Origin: Rotaria macrura
Lineage: Eukaryota; Rotifera; Eurotatoria; Philodinida; Philodinidae
Reading direction: 5' to 3'
DNA: 64,000 nucleotides
NCBI GenBank assembly: GCA_900239685.1
Contig: OENT01000009.1
Coordinates: forward strand, 366,410-430,409
Shown: positions 42,501 through 57,100 of the stretch, piece after piece
How the letters are laid out: every line of letters begins with the position of its first letter
Numbering within the stretch: position 1 is the first letter of the stretch
Position numbers and translations under genes: made by a program
Notes under the pieces: model-generated
The model's input: the letters and a program-made list of their open reading frames with translations, nothing else
Told to the model about the DNA's origin: nothing
Databases searched by the model: none

Positions 42501-43585
42501 GTGAGTCGTTACTAGTGATTAAAATAAAGCGTCTTTTTTTATAATCATTAACGACCTCTAATCGCAGTTCCATTGTGAACATTAGAACGCGTTGGTCCAA
42601 ATTTTATTCTTATAGGGGTAGGTATCTCTAATTTTCATCGAAAAGTATTAGACACGTTTTCCGATGAGTTGCATTTCCAGACTCGCACATGTGTCATATA
42701 TTGTGTTTTTTCTTGACGTGTTCTAGTGTCAAAAACTAGTTTTTAGTGATGGTTCCTCCTCGTTTTGGAGTGTGTCTTCTTCTCGATTCTTTTTTTTGGT
42801 TAGGATTTATACAAGAGAAAAGACTCAAAGTTTTGAGAAAAATAGATTAGGAAGAATTTATTAGTCAAGATACGTCTTTGCGAGATGACACAATGCTCCG
42901 AAAAAACGTGCTACCTTGAATTTTTATTGGAGAAAAACATCAGGTATTTTCATTTTAGTACTATGTAAAAGCTGAGGTGATCTTATTTGTTTTTTGACAT
43001 GCATAATTCGTAACATTTATAGTTCAAAAATATTTAATGCATTCCATCTTAAACCTATGATTAAGTCTAATCAATTTCAACATAAAGATAATGAAGTTAA
43101 TCATTACCTGAACAAAAAATGTTCTACGAAATTTCCAATAAACCAATATTTCAGTTATGAAAAAGCAGAAAAATATATTTAATATTCATTCTTATTATTT
43201 CGATGAACAAATTTTAAAAAGCTCTGCAAAAACTTTGTATGAATAATTAGCAGTACTTGATGAAAATAAAACAAACACGCCAATTCTCTTCATTTACTTG
43301 GTCTTCCTTATGTTTATAAGTTCATAAATGTATAGATGTTACATTTTGAAGTATGGTCAATTTAAAAAATCGAATGTGCTTTCATCGTAACCCTTTCGTA
43401 TCCTCAAGAATCATGAAATAAGAATTTCAGACCTTGCCTTCATTCATTTGTTGGATGGTTATGATTTATTTCTCAAATGAATGTTTGCTATTTTTATCTT
43501 CTTGTCATTTCACAAAAGAAAAACAATACAACAACAATAGACGTTCGGAAAAAAACTTGTCATTGTCGTCGTCATTGATGATGCT
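39533..43585. other. Intergenic region between cathepsin D and eL39
   Basis: About 4 kb of AT-rich DNA, no gene recognised. It contains a small foldback segment near 42440-42600 (annotated separately). The open frame at 42394-42600 (minus) is just the translation of that repeat. Confidence 0.5.
42440..42600. mobile_element. Degenerate foldback element related to the 62803 family
   Basis: The left arm reads ACCCAAACAGAG, then TGCGTTTAAACGCTCAAAAT. The same order of words (CCCAAGCAGACA, then CGCGTTTAAACGCTCAAT) opens the arms of the element at 62803-63168. The right half, read in reverse (GCGTTCTAATGTTCACAATG), is a diverged copy of the left arm, so the segment can fold back. No coding capacity; clearly older than the 62803 copy. 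Confidence 0.55.
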
Positions 43586-43798
43586 TTATAATTTGAGTTT
43601 GGTACGACGGAAATGACGTCGTTTTGAGTTGTATCGAATTGTATTACCCGTTCGCATACGAATCTAAAATAAAAATCGTAAATGATAAAGAAATACTGAC
43701 GCATTAAAAAAAGAGTTTACCCATTGTGGAACGGGTCGATTTTGTTTTTGTTTTTTGGCAAGAACTTTTTTTATTTTGAGTGTCTTATGTGAAGCCAT
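43586..43798 (-). CDS. RPL39: Large-subunit ribosomal protein eL39
   Basis: Component of the 60S subunit lining the lower part of the peptide exit tunnel. Two exons, 43798-43721 and 43663-43586, join in phase 0 across a 57-nt intron, giving 51 aa, the canonical eL39 length. The protein starts [20 protein letters not shown], continues through RPVPQWIRMRTGN and ends HFRRTKLKL; every block matches the animal protein closely. The bases immediately before the ATG (ATAATTTAG) look like a splice acceptor, so a non-coding 5' exon or a trans-spliced leader is likely. Each exon is too short to stand out as an open frame, so it was found by reading the minus strand directly. Confidence 0.96.
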
Positions 43799-46575
43799 CT
43801 AAATTATTTTAAAAGATCGTGTAGATATGTGTATAGAATATATCTGAATGCTCTCAGGGAAAACTTGGTGATTAGTCAACAGAATATTTCTGTTTTGTAG
43901 ATTTATCATCATCGAGCATTTTCTTGTTGTTAAATTATTAATCAAAAGCTAAAATCAATACCTGTGATGATCGATATCTTAACGATCAAGATGATAGAAT
44001 ATATCTGAAATTAATTACAAGGATTCATTAGTATGAACTTCTTCGTATGAAAATCAAAATGTGTCTCTTGCAAAATCCTCAATCCATCGTTCTTCGTTTG
44101 GTCATTACTCATATTAATGTCTACAATCTCATTCAATTTACGTTTCAAAAGTACCGAATTCTTGATACACTGAACATAAAAAATAAATTTTTCTATCTGA
44201 TTATCTTCAGTCGGAGAATCAGCTCAACTGAACTTACCAGTTAAATTTTTTTCTCAAGATAGATTAGTACTTGCACACACAAGTAAACAATCTTATGTGT
44301 AGAAATCACAACACTGTCTGTGTTCAGTAGATAGAACTAGCCAAATGGTACAGTCAAGACCTTTGAAAAAACATAAAAAATTGAAAATTCCCGTTGCTTA
44401 CAATGTGCAAGTCAAACGTTGAGAAGAGAATTCTATTGTACTAGAGCCTATTTCGTAAAACAAAACAATAAATAAACTATGGCTCCTTCGAATTGTATCT
44501 CGTTGAACCAATCAACTTTCTGTTTCAATATCCTTGAAACGAAAACTCCATTAAATAAAACTCTTTATTTTAACGAGAGTATAGTATTAAAAAGAAAAGA
44601 TTTGTTTTTATTAATTAGACTGCGTTTAGAAATGATTAATTTCCGTGATTCATAGATGTCACTCATATCTTACTTATGCCATTTACCAATAATTAAATAT
44701 ATTTTAATTAATTGATATAACTGAATAGTCTCGTGAAAAATGCAGATGTGAGAGCTATATAGTCTACTTTGTAAATACTAGAGTTAAATGAGAATGAAAA
44801 AAATAGACTAGGTTCATGAGTAATGAAAATTTTATGTTTTAAGAAAATCCATACGCGTAACATTGTATCACGTGCAACCACACACAGTTGCTTTTCAAAA
44901 AGATTATGTGACAGAAGAAGATTTTTGATAATAATGGACAATTGAAAACTTTCATGAAAACTCCTATGGCTTACATTCAGAATGCCAATGTGTGTATGGT
45001 CGACTGATGTAATTCGAACGTATTGATAAATGACAATGTATCAAAGTGACAATCAAGTCTTTTTCTGAGCGTTTTTTATCCATGTTCAGATTCAAAACCA
45101 AGAGAGGATTAAATGCTTAAGAAAAGAACAGAGAAACTAGGAATGGGTATACGTTACATTTATCAATGTCTTGGTCTGAAAAAGAAAATCAAAGTGTTTC
45201 TCGATTAACGTTGAATATTATATTCATATTTGCCAGTTCAATCGTTTAGCTTGAGCAAAACGAAAGCTTTATTCAGTACTCTCGTGCTGTAAGTTTGCCC
45301 AAATTCGATATTCCATTTTTGGATTCCGTTAAAGAAAAACAGATTTACTGGACTGACGAGCTCAAGTATTTAGGGAACTGGATCACTTCCAAACTAGGCT
45401 GATGTCCCATGATTAAAATAAAAACAATAATAATGATTAGACAATGAGTCTCGTTAATGAAGTCATTTTAACTCAGTGGTTGTTGTTCTCTGCTTCGTTA
45501 ATGCTCCCATACTAGCTCACATTGGCACGAAAACATTTGTGCGTATGTGATGAATGAAAAGTCCTTGAGGAACATCTGTTCTTTGTACTCGGATAAACCT
45601 TTGGTAGCTTTAAACGACTCATTTAATGGAGAATTAATCCAGGAGTAATCAAACTTGAAAAAATTCAGGAAGAGATGTTCCTGTGATGGACCCTAGATGC
45701 TTCAAGAGATTTAACAGATTACACATCAATTATAGAGAAAATCGTCTTCTGACGCAGGTCGGTCCCCTGTTCCTTATCTATACCCTTCTTAGGAATGGAA
45801 CACGTTCAACTTCTGCAACAATATCTCAACACTTGATACTCGCGAAAGTAGCTGAATGCTTGATCAAATGATGCTCTATCTATTCCTTGCACGGTGATAA
45901 AATGAAATCGTCTTAAATCATGTGTTCACTTGTTAATGATTGTTGCTCTTCGTTTCACCCTTGATTTTTCTCTGATGTTCACCTGTACATTGCTTCCTAT
46001 ATTGACTCTCACTCTATTTTGTTAACAACAATTTTTCGTTCATTCATTCCTACACTCTTTACTATTTGTACTGTAAGGATCTTTGTAATCACAACTATGA
46101 TGCATAAAAATAAATAAATATAGTAAGTGCATGCACCATTCTATGATTCACCCAAATAATTAAAATCTTTTTTGTATATTACATGAATGACAAAGTTTGA
46201 AAACGATTTACAATCGCTTATCGTCACTCAACGGATTGAAAGCTATCCAGTTTCAAAAGAGGCATCGTAATAAAGATAATCATCTTATACAAGATGTACA
46301 TACAGATTGAAACAGTCTAAAAATTTCTATAGAACTTTTTATTGCATTCCCACCTTTGCCACCTGTTAGGAAGAAAACTAATAACCATCTACATTAAATT
46401 ACAAATCATGGCAATAAACCAAAATTACATAGTCGCCCGTAATCGATCAGTAAGATGAACAAGACCTTGATGAATACAACAAGGAAAATTCGAAGGAATG
46501 GACTACTGATGTACACAATGTGAAATGAAGATTTTTATTTCAAAATTTATAGATTTATCTAGTCTTTTTCATATT
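43799..46575. other. Intergenic region between eL39 and the protease inhibitor
   Basis: About 2.8 kb. No supported exon chain, repeat or RNA gene was found. The open frames at 44047-44244 and 45683-45871 (plus) and 44708-44941 (minus) lack splice context and familiar motifs. Confidence 0.5.
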
Positions 46576-46835
46576 TTATCCAACACTTGGTGGATAAGCA
46601 ACTTTGCCATGTGCATCAACACGAACTCGAACACGATCTGTTCGATAATCCATTGTAAGCATTGAATTCAGCTGCACGATATGTACTTCCGTCAAACCTG
46701 ACAAAGACAAAAGAAACTTTTCATTTGATATTGGCTCCTATTTTTCATACCAGTCGCCTTTTTGATTATCTCAACAGCTTCTTTGCCATCTTTACCGACC
46801 AATTCAGGCCATCTAAGTGGTTCTTCATCCATCAT
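46576..46835 (-). CDS. Potato inhibitor I family serine protease inhibitor (eglin c / CI-2 type)
   Basis: Small tight-binding inhibitor of subtilisin- and chymotrypsin-like proteases. Two exons, 46835-46751 and 46697-46576, join at phase 1 across a 53-nt intron, giving 68 aa. Family landmarks are all present: WPELVGKDGKEAVEIIKK helix region, then the reactive loop TMDYRTDRVRV, then YPPSVG at the C-terminus. Alignment with CI-2 (VTMEYRIDRVRL) and eglin c (VTLDLRYNRVRV) puts the P1 residue at Met in TMD and P1' at Asp. The two arginines that brace the loop are present. There are no cysteines and no signal peptide, so it is cytosolic unless an upstream exon exists. The start at 46835 is the first of two adjacent ATGs; a basic or secretory leader was not seen. 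Confidence 0.93.
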
Positions 46836-47507
46836 TGTTGACGATAAAATTCAATCCGAACAAAATACACTCGTTTTACAAAAACATATCGGCTTATATA
46901 CTGACGAAACAAGCGACGTCCTACGTTGTGTGAATAATATTTACTCAAAGATAAATCCTGAATGTTTCATCATAAAGAGGAAAGGAGCATTCGTAACGTT
47001 TTATGAAAACCCATAAAAAAAAGAAACTTCGAAAGATGTCGGCACCCAATAACTATCCGTTAAGAGATAAATTATTGAATAGTAAAGCAAGCAATGTCAC
47101 TGGCAAGAATCATTAATAAATAAATAAATAAATAGATGAATGATTAGTTTATTTATTGATTGATTTCATGCATATTTGCATGAAAATTATGTTAAATTAC
47201 GCACCAATGAAAGTTTTTTGAAAAAAAACGTAAAATGAATACTTGATATCTTGAAATAACACATTTCAAGAAAAAAGATACATGTTTTTAAAATTAATAT
47301 AGATTTAAATCGATATTCAAGTCTTTTATCAATTCGTAGACGTCGCCAGTATCTCTCTTGACATCATACAATATATATTCAATTCAAATAAAAGTTGTTA
47401 TGTGCTGCACGACAAGATATAAATGTAAATATACTTTTGCTTGAAGGTATTTTCAGACCGAAAAGAACGAAGTGATAACTTATTTATTTCACAAACAAAA
47501 CGTTCCA
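46836..47507. other. Divergent spacer between the inhibitor and the bublin-like gene
   Basis: Head-to-head promoter region of the two genes. An open frame on plus at 46762-47016 overlaps the inhibitor exon in antisense and looks like a shadow. A short TAAA repeat lies near 47114-47135. A good acceptor-like site, GGTATTTTCAG, ends at 47456, about 50 nt before the plus-strand ATG. Confidence 0.5.
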
Positions 47508-47977
47508 ATGACAACATCAAACCATCGTCATTCCAATAATAATCCAGAAATAAACAATGGTCATCATCCAAATGATAACAATCAGTTAAATGATGTAGAA
47601 ATTGATTCAGGTATTATGAGAATGAAATCTTTTGTTGTTTCCACATTGTTCAATGTTTATTTTTTGTTTTTGAAATACAAATAGAATTATTAGAATTGGA
47701 AACCGCTTTAAATGATATTGAAAAGGCTATGGATAAAATCGAATCACAAAATTCTAGTATTCAAACAAAACTACGCGATCTACTTGAATCTAACAAACAA
47801 ATTGCTAAAGAATTTGGTGATATACGACGTGGTATGTCAACTAAATTCAAGGAAGTAACTCAACAATTAGAACAAACACCTGGAATAGCACATGATTTAG
47901 CTGCTGTTACATCAAATACATTATTGAAAATTGAACAGGAGATGTCATCCGCAAACGATATGAAAAATATCGATTAG
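47508..47977 (+). CDS. BBLN: Bublin coiled-coil (UPF0184)-like protein
   Basis: Two exons, 47508-47610 and 47685-47977, join at phase 1, giving 131 aa. The segment from ELLELETALNDIEKAMDKIE through LRDLLESNKQIAKEFGDI is a coiled coil that resembles the vertebrate UPF0184 protein (LEEKN, then LQELLESNRQTRLEF). In worms and mammals this protein associates with intermediate filaments. The N-terminus is Asn/His-rich and disordered. A C-terminal extension of roughly 50 residues beyond the vertebrate end remains helical. ATG 47508 is the first ATG after the acceptor-like site at 47455-47456. TRAPPC3 starts 234 bp downstream on the same strand. Other short coiled-coil families (BLOC-1 type) are possible alternatives. 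Confidence 0.65.
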
Positions 47978-48142
47978 TTTTCAAATGTGTTTTCATTTTT
48001 ACTATATTTATTTTCTGTTCCACATTAAAATCATTCTTCGGTTTCGTTGTCATGCATTTAGTTTGCGCACATTGACGGTTTTTGTTTTCGTTGTTCAATC
48101 AATATTAATTGTAATGTGTAGTTTTATTTTGTTTTGTTTTTC

Positions 48143-48144
48143 AG
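48143..48144 (+). promoter_or_regulatory. Candidate trans-splice acceptor before TRAPPC3
   Basis: A pyrimidine-rich tract ending GTTTTGTTTTTCAG lies 68 nt upstream of the TRAPPC3 ATG. The bublin-like stop is only 166 nt upstream and no obvious 5' exon with a donor was found between. Bdelloid rotifers are known to use a spliced leader, so this could be its acceptor; an ordinary 5' UTR intron cannot be excluded. Confidence 0.35.
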
Positions 48145-48211
48145 ATAAACAATTTTTCTTATAGCAATCACACAATTGTAAAAAAGAAAGTTTTCTCTCC
48201 TAGACATAATC

Positions 48212-49735
<1,524 letters not shown>

Positions 49736-51732
49736 AGATAATATTTATTCAACAACATATGTTATGCAATTGTTGTTTGCTCTCTTTTATGTGCATTTCC
49801 ATTTTCGTTTTCATTTGTCTTGTGTGTTTGAGAATCGAACGATAGAAAAAACATCAATTTAATTTTTCATGTTTGCAAAAGAAAATAAAAGATTGATTCT
49901 ATTCTAAAAATCAAATATGTTTTTTACTTTTGTTTGACACAGCAATCAAATAGAAAAGGCAAGTCAAATTCATTGATATTGACTTATTATATTCTATTAT
50001 ACCTTGTTCATCTTTTTTTCTCGATCAAACGACATAAGAAAAGTGAGAAGCATGAACATGACATATACGTGGGACATCTTACAATTACCGATGAATCCTC
50101 TATAATTTGCTTGAGTTCATCATTCTTTTGTTTTTTTTTCATCGTTTTCCTATTTTCGATTGAAAATAAAAGAGTACGGATGTGATCAAACGGGTGTAAC
50201 AAGGAAACAAAGAAATTGCTTGACAAATTTTATAATTGTCTGCCTGTTGAGTGACATTTGATATGCCTCGTTGCGTTGTCTAGTCATTTATCTTTCTTGT
50301 ACTATAGCTTTCTCATCATGTTAGAAGCTTAAGCAAATAAGCCTTGAACTTCCTTATAATTCAAATGGACTTAAGGAGTAAAGCAGATATACATATATAG
50401 ATAGATATATAGAGCTAGTAGTATAATGATGATGATGATGTAATCTTATGGCAACTCAAAGCAATGGCGGTTAACCAAATCTCAATTGACACTTCGACGA
50501 TGAGAAGAATAAAATGAAAAAGAAGAGAAAGAAGAAGAAGAAGAGAGAATAGAAACGAGAAAATGCTCTTCAGGTATGTACATTGATTATTACCAAAGAA
50601 ATATAAAATTTTACCATATGCTCAAGATTCCTTTCATCAACATATATGTATAGTATTTGTACAAATTAAACCACTTTTCGTTTTCTTCTTCGTTTTTTCC
50701 TTCATCAATAGACAAAAGTCGGTTACTAGTCGTCCTCGAGAAATAAGATCCGACCCCTAGAGTATTGTTAGCAATCTCTATTGCCAATCTCTTTTTCTTT
50801 TAATCATACATGTATATATATGTGTGTACACATATACATAATAATCGCCAGTTTTTCATGGATAATCATCAAAGAATATAATAGGCAAACATAAAACATA
50901 TACACATACACATAGAACTACAAGTAATAAGCAAACTTCTAACGTTCACGATAGCACTGCTCATAGTATATATTCATAAGCTTGTTATCATTCTCGTATA
51001 TTTATATGTCTTTCTATTTGTGTAACATTAGTTCACACTTAACGTTTACAATAGAAACAAGTCGATGACTTTCTTTAGCTGTTATCTTATTGATTTCGTT
51101 TTTGATTATTATAATATGTATCATAGCTTCCAGGTATATCGTATAATTCTTGTTCACAAATTGGCATGACCATGCTCTTATTTTCACTCATTCTTTCGCG
51201 TTTTCTTTTGATGAATAGTGGCGAAGCGAATCTGATGACCAAGCTGTTTCACCTGTTGTCGGTGCATGCATGGCAAGTTTGATCTTTCTTATAAATTGAT
51301 TCGTCATTATTCATATTCTCATAGGAAAAAGAAAGTCGCCCATTTTAATTGCACGTAGAGATTGAGCAACAGATTTTTTTATTGGTATACATTTGTACAT
51401 GTTGTTACTTGTCGAATTGGCTCATTAGATTGATAGTTATATGAAATTGAGATAAATTACGAACAACGTTTTCATATGAAAATGTGATGTAATTTTGCAA
51501 TACTTACCTATTGACATAAATTGAATCTATCCATCGCATGTTTAACTACACTCTTTTGAAGATGGGCAACTCTTTATGTATCTGTATATGTGAAAAATAA
51601 AAAAGGGTTGTTCAAGCGAAACACATTATTGAGCGGTGAACTGTGTATTTGTAACATAGGTGTAGAGCGGCTGAAGTGCGCAAAAGGAGAAGATTGATCA
51701 TAATCGATGTGTGTAGATATGATGATGATGAC

Positions 51733-51765
<33 letters not shown>

Positions 51766-54101
51766 AATGATAACGAGACAAAAAAAGAGACAAATCATTC
51801 ACCTTCATATGAGTGATGAGAGAGAGTCTATAAACGCATATATACAACCAATTAGAGTTGTTCTGTTTTGTTTAAAACAGTTTACTCAACTCGTATAATG
51901 GTAGTTGCTGTCATTGTCTTATTCTATCGGACTAAAATCGTCACGGAGTAAATGCGACGGCAACAGTAACGGCTATGAGAATGAAATTAAATGAAGCGTA
52001 GAAAACGGCAATATAATAGCGACGTACAAACATAAATAGGGTTAAGATCCAATTTGAGATTAATAATAAGATTTTTGATTTTGATATTAAAATAGAAAAA
52101 CATTAAAAAGAAGACTAGACATAACATTAGTGTTAGTTTCTTTTTTAAGTAATTTCTTTTCGATTAAACTTTTGCGCCGTGTGTGTAGTTTTTTCCCTTT
52201 TTTTTTTGATTTCTATGAGCATAACCTAGTCGATGATCATACCTTCTCATCCGCTTTTATTCATTGACAAACAATACGCTTTTGCCGTATGAATGTTTGC
52301 ATAACACTTGTCAGGTCTCTTCATCAGTTGCCGTTGCATACATAAACAGCTAGCAATTGGTGACCGAACTCTATAGAGATTAATTGTTTCTGTGACTACA
52401 GTCAACTAAACGTGTTATATCAATCGTTTTCACTTACACTTTCTAATCGTTTGATCACTTGATCATGTTCTCAATTGTTCGAATTTGTCTTTGCGTATAT
52501 TTGTTATTTTCAGCACATCCTTATATTTCATGACATGAATTTTCCTATGAAATAGATACGTGACAAAAGTCTATCCTCATCATGCACGAGATGCGATGGA
52601 AAAGAAAATTTCTTTTTCATATCTCACAATATATATATTTCCGGATATGAACTAAGATTTGACCCCTCCATTTTAATCAACAATAGAACGTATCTACCGG
52701 CGAGTTGATTTCCGGTCATTTTCCTTAGTTAAAATAAACGTATATGTCTGTATAACTATTATCATAAGACTACATATTAACAGTTGTGAATTGAAAATAG
52801 TAAACACAATACATCGAACTGTTCACTATGAATGATTCACAAGCGAAAATGTGACTATATCATGGTGTTTTACTGTTCTTTCATTTTGCACGAAACAAAA
52901 AAAGAAGAAGAAAATCGAATGAATGAAAGGTTTCAAGGCTAATCTTATTCTGAAGAGGATGGCACTATTGCACTTACGTGCATGTTTGCTCTCTCTGTCT
53001 TTTCGACGGTAATTGGCTAGAGAGAACGAGAGAGAGAGAGAGAGAGAGAAAAGAAGTGTCCTCTCCATCGCTCATCGTACAGTTCTTTCTCTTATTCTTT
53101 TTTTCTCTCGCTTTCGAGACATTATATTTCAATTTTACCTTTTATATGTTCTGTCTTTCTTCTCTTTTTTTCAATCATTATAGATTTGATTGAGCATGTT
53201 GATGACAAAGCTAAACAGATTCGGCATTGAACAGACGTTTGTGATAGTTAAACGAATAATAACAATAGTACTTTAAACGTTGATCGATCAGTCGTTCGAA
53301 GTTGACTGAACATTACAGTAAGTCATATTTCTATCTTAAGCTTGTTTTTATTGAACAATAAATCTGTTTAAGAAGGTGATTAGATTTGATCTTATTTGTA
53401 AAACTCTCTTCTTCTTCCTTTTCTTCGTGAATACTCATCCACTTTGGATCTTAGACACAGATATGTATACATATATACATATAAACTTATATCTATACCC
53501 ATATCTATGCATATACACCAACGTATGCTTGTATTTATACGAATGATTCTTTTGAATTTCATGTTACGTATTATTCATGAACAGGTAGACGTACTCAAAA
53601 ATGATGTAGTATAGTTAAGGTGATTGGTAAAGAGAAAAGATTGATCTTGACTTATTTCTTACATAGCCACTGATGGGAACGGTGAGAGCCGCATCCTATG
53701 AATAATTCGTCTGTATGTATGTGTGTGAATGTATGTATATGCGTAATCACATGAACATAGCAGAAACAAAAGAAAGGCAGACTGAACTCGGCACGTTCTA
53801 TTTTAAACAATAGAATGACAGTAAAATTGGTGGAAATTGTCAATAGAGAAATTTTTACACGTATAAATATTGTTTGAACATTATGTTGATTACAGTACGT
53901 ATTAAAGTCAAAAGGTCGCCTATTTTCTTTCCGATGAAATACCGATCATCGCTTTTTTTATTCGAGTAATATAAGAATATGAAAAACAAAAATCTCCTTT
54001 GTCAAGTATTTTTTCACAAACAATATGAATGGATGCATTTTATTTATTTTTTCATTAAGATTGACTGCTATTGTGATTGATGGTCATCCACCTTTTCGTC
54101 G
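49736..54101. other. Intergenic region between TRAPPC3 and the cadherin gene
   Basis: About 4.4 kb with no supported coding exon. It holds the TRAPPC3 3' flank, TA-rich runs near 50391-50415, a (GAT)n tract at 51719-51770, a GA-rich run near 53020-53050 and ATAC/ATAT-rich DNA near 53460-53520. Open frames there reflect these repeats. The part close to 54101 should contain the cadherin promoter and 5' UTR. Confidence 0.5.
51719..51770. repeat. (GAT)n trinucleotide repeat
   Basis: About 16 GAT/ATG units with one GAC interruption. Confidence 0.9.
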
Positions 54102-57100
54102 ATGAGTACCCTCATCATCAACAGAATCAGCCTTGTGCTGTTACTCTTAATGGTCATCACGACGCGTGCACAAGGTACAGTCTTTCTTGTACTTAGACAT
54201 GGTCTGCTTTTAAGTGTAGAGAATGAACGGTCACCGTATGTGTTTATGGTGTTGGTGTGAGAGAGAGTTCAACTAATTAGTATTCATTGATTATTGTTGT
54301 ATTCAAAGAGAAAAGAAAAAAAGAAGAACGCGAGAGTCAAATGGACGACTATATAATATGTCAATAAATAGACAGTATATAAACATAGGTGGAAACTCGA
54401 GAAATCAAAATGATTGATGACATTGTAGAATTTATTTTTCCTTTCTTTTGAACATACACGTGTGACAATAAAATCAAATGAACTGTTTTCAATAATTTAA
54501 TCAAGTTTTATAAACACATTCTAAAGTTACAGTAGAATAAATCTTTTGAAGAGTAATATTCAGTTAGGAAAAAAAATTCATTGTAATGAACGTGTTTAGG
54601 TCAACCATGTACACTGCAGTTTCTACCTGCTCTTCAAATAATAACCATGCATGAAAATACTGAACCAGGAAATCTTGTTGCACGTCTTCAAATTACTGGT
54701 ACATCATCGGAAATCTCAACTCGACTTGTTTATAATAGTTCGGATGTGAAAACAAATGGAACCGATTATTTTATTTTAAATTTTACTGATCTTTATTTAC
54801 GTTCCCGTACGTTGTCTCGACATTTGATGAATGAAATGAAATAGAATGTTCTTTTGTTGTCTGTTTTCATTTTCATAGCTCTTGATTATGAATGGTGGAC
54901 ATCGAATAACTATCCAAATCCCTTTCGTTTTATTGTTGAATGTACAATACTAGCTGAAAAATCAATTCATGATATAGATTTTCAACTTGATCTTATTGAT
55001 GTTAATGATAATCCACCGATATTTTCCCAAACAATTTATCATTTAAATCTAACTGAAACAACATCCGTTAACACTATTGTATCAACAATTGTTTCTGCGT
55101 ATGATCCGGATTCAGGTGCATCCGGAACATTTTCGTATTATTTACATAATAACTTATCTTCCTATAATGTAAATTAATCCCTTGAAAAGATGATTTATAT
55201 AATTTTTGTTTATGTTTAGTCTTATTTTCGATTGATAAGTTCAACGAATGCAAGTCTTGTTTTAATGCAACCACTTGATTATTATTCTATGATACCAAAT
55301 TTTAATTTAACTATTGTTGCACAAGTAAATCATTTTCATGAGAACGTCGTTCTTTTTTTTTTTTTTATTAATTCTTTTCGATTTCATTTCTTAGGATCAT
55401 GGAAATCCATCACTTTCATCACAAGCCATTGTTTCAATACACTTAATTGATATTGATAATTTAGATCCAAAATTTAATGTGTCAACATCATATAATCTTA
55501 ACATTTCCATTGATTCACCCATAGTATGTCTCATAGTTTTCATTTATTTGTTTGTCAATTACTTTGGCACATGAGCAACAGATTCCGAGACAATAAAATA
55601 CGTTTGTCGTCACTTTTCGAATAATAACTGAGATGATTACGAGACACGGAAATGACGTTTCTATCAAAAGAAAAAGAATATCTCGCTCTCTCTCGATTAT
55701 CTTTCAGAAGAAGCAGAATCAATACGGCGATATTTTTCCTATACAATATGAGCCAGCAGTAGTTTTGAATATTCCCATAAGATAGTTAAATAAGGATCAA
55801 CACTTCAATCGAATTTGTTCATGATTGATGTTATTAAAGTTAGAAAAGAATGCCAAGTATATCTCATTCGGACTGCAATGTAATTCTATGATGAATGACA
55901 GTAGCACGATACTTTTCTAAGCATTGAAGGCGTGAATATATTTATGTTGTAGAAATTAAATTTCATTTCGTCAGATTATTCATCTTCATCAAGAGAACAG
56001 ACATCTTTTTGAACAAGTACTGTGCATCATCGCATATGTCTTCCCGATCATCATTGTTCACAACGTGAACGACGAGATCGTTTTCTATCCAGTATATCGT
56101 ATGAATGTAAAAACGTTTCTTGTTAATAGCTGCTTGACGAAAAACTAATGATTAAGATACGATCTCGTATGTCAACGTTTATTGTTCGTTTCCTGTACAT
56201 TTTTCTTTGTTTTGAAGAAAATTTTACATCGGAAATTTCAGATATGTTTTTTTCTTTTTCTTTTTAATTTAGGGATATGAAGTCATACCAAAGGAAGGTA
56301 GAATTCATGCTTTTGATCAAGATCATGGAATAAATGCAAAAATTATCTATTCATTTTTATCATTAAGTAAAAGTATAATTTGATTGTTTAATGTTTTGTT
56401 ATGTTTGTTTTTTAACTTAAGATAACTATTTGTCCATCGATAAATACACAGGTGTTATACTTCTTCAATCAAAGTTCCATTCTATAACACAATTCGACCT
56501 ATTAGTTAAAGTACAAAATATTTATTCTTTTTTATTTATTTTTTTACTAAACAATACTTCAATGTTTTTCGTTAATCAAAAAAGGCTGAACAACAAAATA
56601 ATCCTGGCAGATCAGTCACAATTGTATTACATACTAATGTCTATGAATTAAATCTGTATGCACCAAAATTTCTCTCTGCACCTTATGCAATGATCGGATA
56701 CACGAAGGATAATTTTCATCAAATACCAACATTGAATGGAACTATTGATGATAGAGATATGGTAAAACTATTCAAATAAAACAAAAAACATCAAGTTTTT
56801 CAATTTTTTCTGTTTTAGAATCCAAGACTGATCTACAGTTCTTCGTGTAATTCATCATCGTTGCGTTTAGATATTATTAAAACAAAGTAATATGATGTTA
56901 TATGAACGTATTAGTGATAACGTTTGATTAAAGAGTTCTTTTTTCTTTCGATCTAAGATATTTATTCACTATTGAACAACTAGAAAATATCTCTAGATAA
57001 TCACGAAGTATTCTTTTGTATTTTGGTTTTAGAAATATTAGTTTTAGTTTGTACTTGAGAATAATGAAATTATTTTTAAATGTCTCATATAGTTAGTTCG

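Noticed and set aside
46762-47016. 84-codon plus-strand open frame
   Set aside because: It overlaps the protease-inhibitor exon in antisense and lacks splice partners; judged a shadow.
51574-51898. Open frames rich in Ile or Met
   Set aside because: They are translations of the (GAT)n repeat on the two strands.
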